Source: Trifolium pratense
Lineage: Eukaryota; Streptophyta; Magnoliopsida; Fabales; Fabaceae
DNA: 64,000 nt
NCBI RefSeq assembly: GCF_020283565.1
Contig: NC_060059.1
Location: 34,832,838-34,896,837, forward strand
Direction of reading: 5' to 3'
Every line of letters starts with the position of its first letter. The first letter of the stretch is position 1. This document shows positions 24,713-35,293 of this stretch, piece by piece. The notes beneath the pieces are model-generated. The model worked only from the letters and a program-made list of their open reading frames with translations, did not search any database and was not told where the DNA came from. The translations under genes were made by a program, and so were the position numbers.

Positions 24713-26018
24713 TGATGAATAGTTCGCAAGTGTACGAATATCAAGAAGTAATAGTATTTATGAGTTATCGATCCACAGGGATTGTGTGATCAAACGAGTG
24801 TAACGGTGTCTAAATTCATTGTGTAAAAACATAACATAATTGGGGGTGTGTTTGGTGATCAAGTGGTAGAAACTTAGTGCTTAGCAATTAAGTAAAACAA
24901 GGTAGAATCATCGGGATCGTTTAGTCTATAGCTAGCATCATGCAATCTTCAAATGCGTAAACTCATACTCAAATGTCCACAACTAGATTGACAATTTGGT
25001 GAAATGCAATCTCTTGTCTAACAATCACTCTATTCGTTGTCGATGCTCCCCCTCTCGGGTGCTCAGCTATCTACAACGAATGAGATTAACGCGCGTCAAT
25101 CGTTCGCTACACACTACGCCTCACATAATCTCTCGACCGGAGAACGCCCGCGTGCTAAATGAATTCAAATCAGACATTGAACCAATGCTCTCGCACGTGA
25201 CTCAACTCAAGATCATTACGACGCTAATTAAGAACCATAAAGCATTAAGAACTGAATTCATTTAATAAACATATTGGAATGAGTATGAACTTACACCTTG
25301 AAGCTTACATTTCTGCTAATTACATTCTAAACTACCCTAGATTCTACCTCCAAGGAGTTTAGCTCCTCATCTTCATTTGAGCGCTTCCTTGCTTCATCAT
25401 CACGGCTTGAATCTCCATGATCCGATGCGCCTGGAGCTCCCCAATGGAGTGTTGAATCGTGATCTTCAAGTACTGGATCAAGAGTATAGTCAAGAATTGC
25501 AGAAAAAGTCCAACCCAAACTCAGAAAAACAGATTTTGTTTTATAACATCGCGACCACGCCGCGCGCCAGATCCATTACGCCGCGCGTGGTCGCTCTTTC
25601 CACTACTACGCCGCGCGTGAAACTGCCCATGCCGCGCGTGACAGAGATCCTGGGTTTCATTCTTCAACTTGATGATCTGCTACGCCGCGCGTGATGACTT
25701 TCCACGCCGCGCGTAGTTCAACCCCTAAAAACAGCTCTCTGACTTGTGGATTACGCCGCGCGTGGCCTGTTCCACGCCGCGCGTGGCTGCACTCTGGATT
25801 TCAAAATCTTCTCAGGCACGACTACGCTGCGCGTGATGCTCCCACGCCCCCAGCGTAGTGTAATTTTCCAGAATCCTGCATAAAAACCTGTTTTCTTGCA
25901 ATACAAGCAACAACGCATAAGTTTCAATTTCACTCAACTTTATTGATCAAAAGCAATTAAAAACTATCTAAAGTTGCTAAAATAAGGCTAGATTATAGAG
26001 TGTGACGATTTGTCATCA
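24713..26018 (-). repeat. Athila 5' LTR (right copy)
   Basis: 1306 bp, TGATGA to TCATCA. As the 5' LTR of a minus-strand element it should hold the promoter. Its five motif pairs sit at a constant offset of +9167 from those in the left LTR (first core at 25558). Its outer edge is 809 bp upstream of the lipase start codon, and its transcription would run away from the lipase. Confidence 0.95.
25558..25857. repeat. Paired CpG-rich motif array in the 5' LTR
   Basis: Same five pairs as in the 3' LTR, shifted by 9167 bp. One LTR difference (TGTCC/TGCCC) falls between the third and fourth cores; the cores themselves are unchanged. Confidence 0.9.
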
Positions 26019-26076
26019 GTCTTTTTTTTATATTGTTATATATTCTATGAGAATTATTTTTTTATGTTATTTAATT

Positions 26077-26319
26077 ACGACCCTAGCTGTAATGTATGAT
26101 TCACGTTAGCGGGAATGCAGAAACATCCATAACGATAGGTGCAATTTGAGGAATGACAAATTAGTGGGAAATTACGATTTAAATAGAGAATTGCTACAAT
26201 GTCTCCAAATAATCGGAGACGACCCTAGCTGTAATGTATGATTCACGTTAGCGGGAATGCGGAAACATCCACAACATTAGGTGCAATTTGAGGAATGACA
26301 AATTAGTGGGAAATTACGA
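26077..26319. repeat. 142-bp tandem duplication, 1.7 copies
   Basis: A unit starting ACGACCCTAGCTGTAATG runs 26077-26218 and restarts at 26219, matching for about 101 bp to 26319. I saw only a few changes between copies (GCAGAAAC/GCGGAAAC, ATAACGATAGG/ACAACATTAGG). It lies between the retrotransposon and the lipase promoter. I see no gene in 26019-26780. Confidence 0.85.
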
Positions 26320-26787
26320 GGAATATCAATATCTGGAACATAGTGCCGTTTCTTAGATTTTAATGGCTTAGGGGCGAACTTACAATTTGGGCCCTAACTA
26401 TTAAGTAGTCTAGAAAATTTGAATTTCCAAAAAATATTGAATTTTTTTATTTAATATTCAAATATTGATACAAAATTCATACGAACATTTCTAGATACAA
26501 ACTCGTTAATACTCCGGTGACCATACATCCCGGAAATTCATTTGTATGCATATTTGTGTGTGTGAGTTAGTTAGGACCTAAATTTTGAACTTATTTTTTA
26601 GGACTTAGGACGGTCACCCTCTTCGCCCACCTTAAATACGGTCTTATTGGAACAACATAAACAATTTTAAAAAAATAAAATTGTCTGGTAAAAACAAGTT
26701 TCAAGTCTTATTCTAAATATAAATTCTTCTTAATTAGTCCAACCACTTGATAGTGCAATAAACGGTGGGGGTTATAATTGAAAAGCA

Positions 26788-26795
26788 TATATATA
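26788..26795 (+). promoter_or_regulatory. Candidate TATA box of the lipase gene
   Basis: TATATATA ends 32 bp before the start codon at 26828. If used at the normal distance of about 30 bp, the 5' UTR would be only a few bases long, so either the leader is very short or another TATA is used. Confidence 0.4.
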
Positions 26796-26827
26796 CCACA
26801 ATTGCATTTGGTTATTTTTAAGACAAA

Positions 26828-28831
26828 ATGACTAGTCCAATGCATTATGTTAGGAGAAACAAGTTTCATGTGTTATTTTTTGTGATTTTATCAATAGCTA
26901 CCACATTGAATGGAAGTAGCAATGAGTGCAATTTCCCTGCCATATTTAACTTTGGGGATTCAAACTCTGATACTGGTGGTTTAGCTGCTGCTTTTATACA
27001 ACCACCACCACCTTATGGACAGACTTATTTCAACAGACCTGCAGGAAGATTCTCTGATGGTCGACTAATCATTGATTTCATTGGTAACTATTTATTAATA
27101 TCGTTAGTTTTCTACTTAATCCTTAGTCGGTTCAGTTGTGATTGGCGCTGAACTTAGTAGGGTGGACCACGGTTCAATCAGGGGCTGGAACCACTTGATA
27201 CCAAAACTGACCCCCGAACCATATTAAACGGTCTAGTGGGCCAGATACTGATAATCGAACCGTACTAAGGTGTTGACCGCACTTGATTGCATTCAAACAT
27301 GACTACACTACAATGTTAATTTGTTTGTTTCATATATATTCTTTGCAATTTCAGCTAATAGTTTTGGGCTCCCATTTCTAAGTCCATATCTTGATTCATT
27401 GGGAGCTAACTACTCATATGGAGGAAACTTTGCAACGGCATCAGCAACAATCAAACTCCCACCTATAATTTTACCTCAATTGCCTGGACTCAGTCCTTTC
27501 TTTCTTGATATTCAGTCTGCTCAATTTACACAGTTCAAAGCTAGGACACAATTTATTAAACAACAAGGTAATCAAACAACTTAGTACTAATGAAGACACT
27601 CACTCACAATTATTTTAGACAATTAAGGGAGACGTCCTCAAACGATGATTGACGTTAGTCTTTAGAAGTAGAAGTTTATAGTCTCATCTATATATGAATG
27701 TATGAGACAGTGATTTAATCGGTGTCTAGGGCCGGCCATAAGGGTCTGCAACTAGGCCCATAAAGGCTAGAAATTTCACCCTTAAGGTAAGTGGGATGAT
27801 CGGGGTTCGAATCTCGGCCTCCTGCGTATATAATGCAATGTTATATCAACTGAGCTAAGCTGACCGGACAAGTACATTAAAATTTTACTTGCGAATATTT
27901 TATTGCATTTGTTTTGATTCAAATATTTTTCTTCACAAAGGTGGTGTGTTTGCAAGCTTGATGCCCAAACAAGAGTATTTTCAAGAAGCTCTCTATACAA
28001 TTGATATTGGTCAAAACGATCTTAGTGGTGCCTTCTTTCTAGGCAAGACTATACAACAAGTGAATGCTGCAGTGCCTGAAATAGTTAAAAGTTTCTCAAT
28101 CAATGTTAAAGTAATTCTCACCCTTTCTATATACTCCATTTTCCCTATTATAAAATCCATTAAAAATTCAAATAACTCTAATTATCTTTTTACTCTAATT
28201 ACTCTTGTTAGGCATTGTACATTTTGGGGGCTAGATCATTTTGGATACACAATACAGGACCACTTGGGTGCATTCCATATATTTCCCTAGTATTTATATT
28301 AGCCCAAAGGGATCAATATGGTTGTGCAAAGCAATATAATGAAGTTGCTCAAAATTTCAACCAACAATTGAAGGAAGTTGTAGATCAACTTCGTGTAGAA
28401 CTTATTCAAAGTACAATCATATATGTAGATATTTACTCCGTTAAATATTCTCTTTTCAGCAACCCAACAAAATTTGGTAAGTTAAATTAAAATTATAACA
28501 TTGACAAGTGACAAAAAAAATAAAATTCTAATAACTATAGTGAATATTATCATGATTTATATGTGTAGGATTTGAGCAACCACTAGTTACATGTTGTGGC
28601 TATGGAGGAGAGTACAACTACAACACTAGTGCTGGATGTGGAGAAAGCATAGATATGAATGGATCTAGAGTATTTGTAGGTTCATGTGATAATCGACCTA
28701 CAAGAGTAATTTGGGATGGAATTCATTTCACAGAAGCAGCTAATAAATATGTTTTTGATGAAATTTCTACTGGGGCTTTCTCAGATCCACCTATTCCTTT
28801 GAACATGGCATGTCATAAAACTTCCACCTAA
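26828..28831 (+). CDS. ENOD8-like GDSL esterase/lipase, 388 aa
   Basis: Five exons: 26828-27083, 27355-27567, 27941-28110, 28212-28476 and 28569-28831 (1167 bp, stop TAA). All introns are GT-AG. A hydrophobic stretch (about residues 14-27) after a basic start looks like a secretory signal peptide. Block I reads FNFGDSNSDTGG with the nucleophile at Ser45, so the usual GDSL is GDSN as in many plant members. Block III has DIGQND (Asn182), and block V DGIHFTEAAN supplies Asp351 and His354, so the catalytic set is complete. The exon pattern and the stretch around KTIQQVNAAVPEIV closely match legume ENOD8 and related esterases. These are secreted carboxylesterases; ENOD8 itself is linked to the symbiosome of root nodules. 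A nodule role here is a guess. Length is normal for the family. Confidence 0.9.
27724..27878 (-). mobile_element. tRNA-derived SINE-like repeat in lipase intron 2
   Basis: Read on the minus strand it has AGCTTAGCTCAGTTGATA (polymerase III A box) and GATTCGAACCCCGA (B box) about 50 nt apart. The same head occurs in the minus-strand SINE at 57827-57963. I saw no clear target duplication. Confidence 0.55.
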
Positions 28832-28863
28832 GACTATTCAGATTTTATTGTTCATCGATGCAA

Positions 28864-30148
28864 TAATTTGTAGGGGAAATAGTCATTTTGGTCCCTCAAT
28901 GTGCAACTCGCTGTCATTTTGGTCCCTGATTGAAGAAAAAATACAAAATAGTCCCTGACTCTGCAATCCGTTAGTCACTTTGGTCCCTGACGTTAAAATT
29001 AACAGTTAAATTTACAAAAAAAGCTGATGTGGCATTTTTTTGGAGACGCGTGGAACGCTGAGTAGGAATTAGTTGGACAAATGGCCTGATGACATGGCGA
29101 AGGACCAAAATGACAGTAATTTTTTTTTTCCATTTCTTTATCTTCTTCCTCTCATTCTTCTTCAACTTTTTCATACATTCATGTGTATGTGAAAAATATA
29201 AAGTATGTATCTTCAATGGTTGATACAAAGTATGTGAAGAACATAAATTGTGTATGTTGATGTTGGAGCTAAAAACTATGGTTCAAACATTGGAAACTGG
29301 TTTAAGTTAAGAAACACAAAACAAAAAAAAAAATGTTTATGCAATTGTAGCTGATAAAACGTTCATCAATTCAATAGTATGTGATGAAAAAAGGAGTAAC
29401 TTTGTTACCATATGCCAAAGGAACCACCAATACAAAAACAAGAGTCTCCCCTTTTACAACTGTTTTTGCACAAAACTAGCTAAGGTCCTAATTTCATAAA
29501 CTATCCAACCAAATAATTGTCTCACTATAGATGAAAGTTAACACAAAAAATTGGCCAGCCAACACAACATAAATTTAAGCATCTCATTCCCAAAAAGACA
29601 AACACTATAAGGACACCCCTGTTACCACTATATATGCACAGGGCTGGTGAAGAACCAAACAGAAGTTTAGCTACAAAATAGAGACTAGCAGCAACTTTGA
29701 ATAATATATAGAACATAGTTAGGAAGAAAACAAACATAAACAAACAAGAGCAAGATTTTGGTTCAAACATTAAAGTCAAATCTCCAACATCTTCATCCTT
29801 ACCACGATTTCGAGTTATGCAATTTCTGGATTTTATATGAATGTATGAAGAAGTTGAAGAAGAATGAGAGGATGAAAAAATGAAGAAAAAAAAAGTACTA
29901 TCATTTTGGTCCATGGCCATGTCATAAAGCCACATGTACAACTAATGCATACTCAGCGTGCCACGTGTCTCCAAAAAATGTCACGTCAGTTTTTTTGTAA
30001 AGTTAACGATCAATTTTAACGCCAAGGACCAAAATGACTAACGGATTGCAGAGTTAGGGACTATTTTGTATTTTTTCTTCAGTCAGGGACCAGAATGACA
30101 GCGAGTTGCACATTGAGGGACCAAAATGACTATTCCCCCTAATTTGTA
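28864..30148. mobile_element. Mutator-like MITE with long inverted repeats (1267 bp plus 9-bp target duplication)
   Basis: The element spans 28873-30139 and is flanked by TAATTTGTA at 28864-28872 and 30140-30148; a 9-bp duplication is the Mutator hallmark. Ends are GGGGAAATAGTCATTTTGG and its near inverse. The inverted repeats are about 310 bp each (roughly 28873-29185 and 29830-30139), imperfect, and rich in repeated GGTCCCT words. The internal 640 bp has no convincing coding frame; a 138-codon minus-strand frame is low-complexity. It begins 32 bp after the lipase stop codon, so it lies in or next to that gene's 3' UTR. Confidence 0.85.
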
Positions 30149-30220
30149 TTTCCAAATAAAGTGTTGTTAGGTAAGAAAAAATGCAATTATTTGTATATTC
30201 TAGAATCCGATTTTTTTTTT

Positions 30221-30310
30221 AAGCCACCAGGTTTGATCTAGTGGTGAGGGGTTTGAGTAATACGTTATAAGTCTGGGTTCGATCCCCAGCTCATTGTAAA
30301 AAAAAAAAAA
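30221..30310 (+). mobile_element. tRNA-derived SINE with A tail and target duplication
   Basis: The head has GATCTAGTGGTGAGG (A box) and GGGTTCGATCCCC (B box), then CAGCTCATTGT and a run of A. AATCCGATTTT stands on both sides (30204-30214 and 30314-30324), a clear retroposon target duplication. Confidence 0.8.
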
Positions 30311-30449
30311 TACAATCCGATTTTATTTTTTTTTCGTTTGTATTTTATTTACATTTTTTCATCTAGATCTTATGTTTTTATGTCAATATTTGTTGTATGT
30401 CATTATGGACTTGTATCGTTTGAACTTGTTTTTAATGAGACATGTTAAA

Positions 30450-30595
30450 GTTTTTTTTTTTGTCTTAGATGTGGTAAATTCTCTGAAATTAAATTCACAT
30501 AATTGTGAAATCTCAGGTTCGAACCCGGGTTGCGACGTCCAGCCTAACAATTTTGATATTTTTTGCTAGTTGAGCTAAAACTTATGAGACGACAT
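30450..30595. repeat. Dispersed repeat with tRNA-like B box
   Basis: Contains CAGGTTCGAACCCGGGTTGCGACGT and CTAGTTGAGCTAAAACTTATGAGA. The same sequence appears in the opposite orientation at about 44935-45060. Probably a SINE family member; boundaries are uncertain. Confidence 0.45.
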
Positions 30596-30782
30596 GTTAA
30601 CGTTTTTTTTAATGTGTTTTAATTGGAAATGCATAATCCGAATCACATAAATATATAATTCAGATTCAATTTTCCAAAATATTTAGATTATATTGGGGGT
30701 GAGGAGAAATTTTCCTCATTTATGTAATTGGGACCATTGAGCCAAAATAGGTCGGACTTGACAATTATAATACGAAAATTGC

Positions 30783-31475
30783 TCTTTAGGCCTCTCTATA
30801 AAGAGGGTTCTTCCAAAAACTAGCGTATGCCAATTGTGACGCTCACACGATATTCTTTAGAAAAACATCACACGGCTCCGTGCTTGAGAACAATAGAGGT
30901 CCTTTCATTTCATATGTGAGCAATCTTAGTTTTGTTGATATATTTAGTCGATGTGGGACTTAAGTCATACATCCATTCACCTATTGTCACAATCTACCCC
31001 TATTCAGTCATCCATTCACTTCTATTTGGAACGTTTAAAATCAGTTTAGCTTTCATCAATATCTTAAAGCTATAAGAATAAACATTTGTTGAAACTTTGA
31101 GGAAATTTTGGGTCTGCTAGTTGCTTGGAGGAAATGAAAAGCTAGTGTCTTTGATCCGTACTCAATGTTTGGTTTATAAATTAATTTGTGCAGTCTGTGT
31201 GGAAGCAGCACTGGCAACAGCGGCGCGGAGTTTACTAAGCATTGCATATTTGCATTAACAGTAGAAATGAAGAAGAGAAGTCAAGTAATGAATGACTACC
31301 TCAGGCAGAAGAACTTCTGGCTACTGACTTAGGTCTGTAGTTGATAGTTAGGATTAGGATTAAGATCGCCTGCTCGGAACATGTTTGGATGTGACTATAG
31401 TTAAGCAACAAAACCAAATTTCAGTCAATCGCACAGTGGCACTGTGACTCTCCATGTTGCCAACCATGTACTCAG
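30783..31475. repeat. Repeat unit copy R1
   Basis: First of four copies sharing CTTCCAAAAACTAGCGTATG, CATCACACGGCTCCGTGCTT and GATGTGGGACTT in the same order. R1 continues through TTAATTTGTGCAG and GTGTGGAAGCAGCACTGGCAA. It lacks the GGCGAAAGAATAGTTCGC segment present in R2-R4. Confidence 0.8.
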
Positions 31476-31585
31476 GGACGGAGCTAGAAGGGGGACCGTG
31501 ATTTTAGTCGATCGCACGGTGGCAGTGTGACTTTCCATGTTGCCAACCATGTACTCAGGGACGGAGCTAGAAGGGGGACCAGCAG
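31423..31585. repeat. About 80-bp tandem duplication
   Basis: CAGTCAATCGCACAGTGGC through GGAGCTAGAAGGGGGACC is repeated at once with small changes (GTCGATCGCACGGTGGCAG). The next 400 bp (GGCCACGGTCCCCCC onward) looks like a diverged dispersed element that begins CAGGGACGGAGCTAG. Confidence 0.7.
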
Positions 31586-32020
31586 AGGCCACGGTCCCCC
31601 CTAAATTCTTTCTAATTTTTTATATATCAGTATGTTGTTATACTATTGTTCAATTTCACCTTTAATCCGTCTTATTTTATTAAACTTATGAAAATGGTCC
31701 CTCTTTATTAATCAAACATTTTGGGCTCTATTATAAATTTGATCTGAGTGGATGTTTTTCCCCTAAAAATTATATTTATTTTTACTAAAAAAAAGTGTCA
31801 TTTTGCCCCAATATTGAATTTAATGACAAAATATCTTAAAATTCACAATTTTTACACAAAAACTCACAAATAGTTATGGCAAAACCCATGAGTTGAGTCT
31901 AAAATTATAATAAATGTAAAAAAAGAGGGGCCAAAAAGTTCGACTTAAAAAATATTGCCTTTGCAATATTAACTTTTGATTTATTTTACAATTTCACTAG
32001 TAGCTAGAAAAAGCAACTAT

Positions 32021-32298
32021 TTTACTAAAATTTGAACTAATATTGCAGAGTCCTCAGTAGAATGAGGACTCTTCCAAAAACTAGCGTATGCCGCTAATTG
32101 TGACGTTCACACGGTATTCTTTAGTAAAAGGCGAAAGAATAGTTCGCTATGTGATCATCACACGGCTCCGTGCTTGTAAACGATGGAGGTCATTTCATTT
32201 TATATGAGAGCATCTTAGTTTGGTTTATGTATCGGTCGATGTGGGACTTTAGTCATAGACCCCATCAGTTTCTTTCTACCCCTATTCACTCATCCATA
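32021..32298. repeat. Repeat unit copy R2 (truncated)
   Basis: Begins TTTACTAAAATTTGAACTAA like R3 and R4 and follows them for about 280 bp. It then joins directly to a lipase exon 1 fragment instead of continuing into the TTTGTGCAG part of the unit. Confidence 0.8.
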
Positions 32299-32450
32299 CA
32301 AGTTTCATACTATCTTACATATGTTGCTTTTTGTGATTTTATTTATAACTGCCACAAGATTGATCAACCCTGTGATTGGAAGTTACAATGAGTGCAATTT
32401 TCCTGGTGCTGCTGCCGCCGCCTCCTGGCTTTACACAGCAACCACAACCA
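32299..32450 (+). pseudogene. Broken copy of ENOD8-like lipase exon 1
   Basis: The stretch from CAAGTTTCAT to ACAACC follows lipase exon 1 (26858-27015): GCTTTTTGTGATTTTAT, AACTGCCACAAGATTGA, GGAAGTTACAATGAGTGCAA and TTTTCCTGGTGCTGCTGCC all have counterparts there. The block encoding the catalytic GDSN motif is deleted, frameshifts are present, and no later exons follow. It is a dead fragment of a second gene copy, consistent with a tandem lipase cluster. Confidence 0.75.
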
Positions 32451-33850
32451 TAGACTTGTGCCGTTGAATTTATCTACTAATATAAATTTAATTTTGTGAC
32501 ACTCATATGTAAGAACTAATTAAAACATACATGTTTAGTAATTGTGTTCAGCTTAATTCCTTATAAAAATAGCTTAAAACTTATATGAAAATAATTTAGA
32601 CAATAATTTGACTTATAAAAATAGCTTGCACTTTCTGCAGCAAAAATTTAAGCCGTGCTACAATTTTGGACAAAAATAAAAACAATAAAACAGCCATAGA
32701 TCGTATGTTATCTGAGAATTTCGCGTATTTACCTTTGTCATTAATGGGATATACAAGTACTTGATAGATGAATGGACTTTTATGGGCTACCATTCATATA
32801 AGACACACAATATTATAAATTGTTAAACTTAACTAAAATAAATAGTAAGAGGAGGTTCTCATTTCATACAATTCCAGCAGTAAACTTCTTACATCAACGG
32901 GCGTGATGGCTACCTCTCGACAAATAGTAAGAGGCGGTTCTTCGATGCATTAGATTGCAACTATATTTGTAGCTAGAGATATGTATATCCTTTTCGCTAT
33001 GATTTCTTTCCAAGTAATTGACGTTGGCCGCTACTAGAGTATATCAATTGAGTGTTCATTACTCAGATTTCTTTGACAGTCTCAAACCTCTTAGCCCTTG
33101 CACGACCGGAATCCAAAACATTTAGTACTATCTTAATAATAATATGTCCTTACTATGAGGTTCCACAATTGAACTTTCATGGCTCCATCAACCTCTTTCC
33201 ACAATTGAATTAGTTTAGCAACAAACCAGGCTCTCTTTTAAGCCTCAGACTCGTGCACAATAGAAATTGCCGACACCAAGAATTACACAATATAAGGGTG
33301 GATTGAATACTTACGATATCTAGTGCAATGTCGTTATGAGCCTTGCATCTTGTGGTGTGGACTACTCCACCAGTGCTTGAAGCTCAATTTTTCTTATTTT
33401 GATAACTTCTTATAAACTCAATCGGCAGTGGTGGTTTCTCATCACGAGAACCTTTTTCAAGTTAGATATGCTTTTGTAATAATTTTGAGGAACTATTTAT
33501 TTTCATTATAGGATTGTTTTAAGTTTTAACTTCATTCATTGTTGGCTTTGTGCAATAAATTCAATTCATTTTGACTCACATAAATACAGAATAATCACTC
33601 GTTAGCTATCAGCACATGTATGATGTAGCCAAGTTCAGGTTGCAATCATATCTTGCAACAAAATAGAAAAATGGGGGGGGGGGGGGGGGGGGGGGGATAA
33701 CAATCATGCTTAATTCAAGCCAATATGCAGAAAGGGCATGAGAAATGAGAGGCTAACAAAAGTACTTCTTGGATGGCAAATAAGAAAAAACCTCATAAAA
33801 TTGAATTAATCTCAATTTAATTTGTCATTTACATGAGAAATTATAAGCAT
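32451..33850. other. Intergenic stretch between repeat copies R2 and R3
   Basis: I see no gene. It carries part of the repeat unit (from about 33540, CATAAATACAGAATAATCA) that is shared with about 35085, and a run of 24 G at 33673-33696. Confidence 0.5.
33673..33696 (+). repeat. Uninterrupted run of 24 G
   Basis: The matching place in the next repeat copy (about 35165) reads AAAATGGGGAGATAAC, with only four G. The run is therefore an expansion in this copy, or an assembly or sequencing error. Confidence 0.9.
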
Positions 33851-34660
33851 CTTACTAAAATTTGAACTAATATTGCAGAGCCCTCATAAAGAGGACTCTT
33901 CCAAAAACTAGCGTATGCCGCTAATTGTGACGCTCACACGGTATTCTTTAGTAAAAGGCGAAAGAATAGTTCGCTATGTGATCATCACACGGCTCCGTGC
34001 TTTAAAACTATAGAGGTCCCTTCATTTTATATGGGAGCATCATAGTTTTGTTTATGTATTATTCGATGTGGGACTTTAGTCATACACCCACTCTCTTTCT
34101 ATTCTCCACAATGAACAACCTACTGTCACAATCTACCCCTACTCACTCATCCATACACAATAAACATTTGTTGAAGCTTTGAGGAAATTTTGGGTCTGTT
34201 ATTTGCTTGGAGTAAATGAAAAGCTAGTGTCTTTGAGGCAACATAAGTGTTCTATTGTAAGGTGGGAAAAGTGTCTCTCAGTTCTCAAACTTTGAAGATT
34301 CATACTCAAAATTTGGTTAGAATTAAAACAATTAAGAATTCAAAACATTGGTATATAAATTAATTTGTGCAGTATGTGTGGAAGCAGCACTGGCAACTGC
34401 GGTGAGGAGTTTACTGAGCATTGCATACTTGCATTAACAGTGGAAGTCAAGAAGAGAAGTAAAGTAATGAATGAGACTTCTGGCCTGTTGTTTGGCATAA
34501 GAACTTCTGGCCTGTTGTTTGGTTGCGCATTGCGTCTTCATTTCTAGCATTCCTATGCAGTTTGGATGTGACTTTGAGGCAACAAAACCAAATTTCAGTC
34601 ATTCACACGGTGGCACCGTGAATTTCCATGTTTCCAAACATGTACAAAATTCATTTCAGT
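33851..34660. repeat. Repeat unit copy R3
   Basis: The fullest copy. It has the TTTGAACTAATATTGCAGAG start, GGCGAAAGAATAGTTCGC, the TGTGGGACTT core, the ATTAATTTGTGCAG and GTGTGGAAGCAGCACTGGCAA segment, and the CAACAAAACCAAATTTCAGTC end shared with R1. GACTTCTGGCCTGTTGTTTGG is tandemly duplicated at about 34477-34521. Confidence 0.8.
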
Positions 34661-35293
34661 GAAATCATATACCATATCACAGGCCACAACCTAAGGCTAT
34701 AGATTCAGGACCACACAGCAGGTGGTAAAAGAAATCATTTACATCAGCCCTTGATTCTAGAAGTTCTTGCGATAATTGTACTGCCAGAATGTATAGAAAT
34801 GAGAAAGCCCCGCCAAGTTTGAATCTAAGGACTACAAATACTAGTTTAAGGGAGAAACAGGAAAGACTGCAAATTCAACAACAAAATTTATGGTTAACTC
34901 AATTGAAGAATGACAAATCTACAATGTATACTATTCACAACATTCTGATGAATCACACTGTTTTACACAGTATTTTTGTGTTGACTCGGTGCAAATAATA
35001 AAAGGATTGTTGTAAGTTGTTAACTTCATTCAATGTTAGATTTATACATTCAATTCTGAAAAAAGAATCAATTCATTTTCACTCACATAAATACAGAATA
35101 ATCATTAGCTATCATCACATGAATGATGTGGGTTGCAATCCTATCTTGCAACAAAATAGAAAAATGGGGAGATAACAATCATGATGAATTCTAGAAAAGA
35201 TGCAGGAAGGGCATGAGAGATAGGGCTCAAAAATGAAATACGTGAATTCGAAACTGTGGAAAATCCAACAGAATAAACCTACAAAGCAACTCC

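Larger units (their letters stand above)
15546..26018 (-). mobile_element. Complete Athila-lineage Ty3/gypsy LTR retrotransposon (10,473 bp)
   Basis: The element runs on the minus strand, so its 5' LTR is the right-hand copy. Both LTRs are 1306 bp and begin TGATGA and end TCATCA. The 5-bp duplication GTCTT flanks it at 15541-15545 and 26019-26023. Inside are a 19-nt primer-binding site for tRNA-Asp, one unbroken gag-pol frame with protease, reverse transcriptase, RNase H and integrase in Ty3/gypsy order, and a G-rich polypurine-like stretch beside the 3' LTR. The tRNA-Asp primer and [10 protein letters not shown] protease are typical of the Athila branch. By eye the LTRs differ at three places in 1306 bp. 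At an assumed 1.3e-8 substitutions per site per year, that gives an age near 0.1 million years. Confidence 0.95.

Noticed and set aside
29525..29941. 138-codon frame inside the Mutator-like MITE as a captured gene
   Set aside because: It is dominated by Phe/Ser low-complexity sequence and runs into the terminal repeat. I recognise no domain.
30221..30310. A tRNA gene
   Set aside because: A and B boxes are present but no cloverleaf can be formed; the A tail and target duplication show a SINE.
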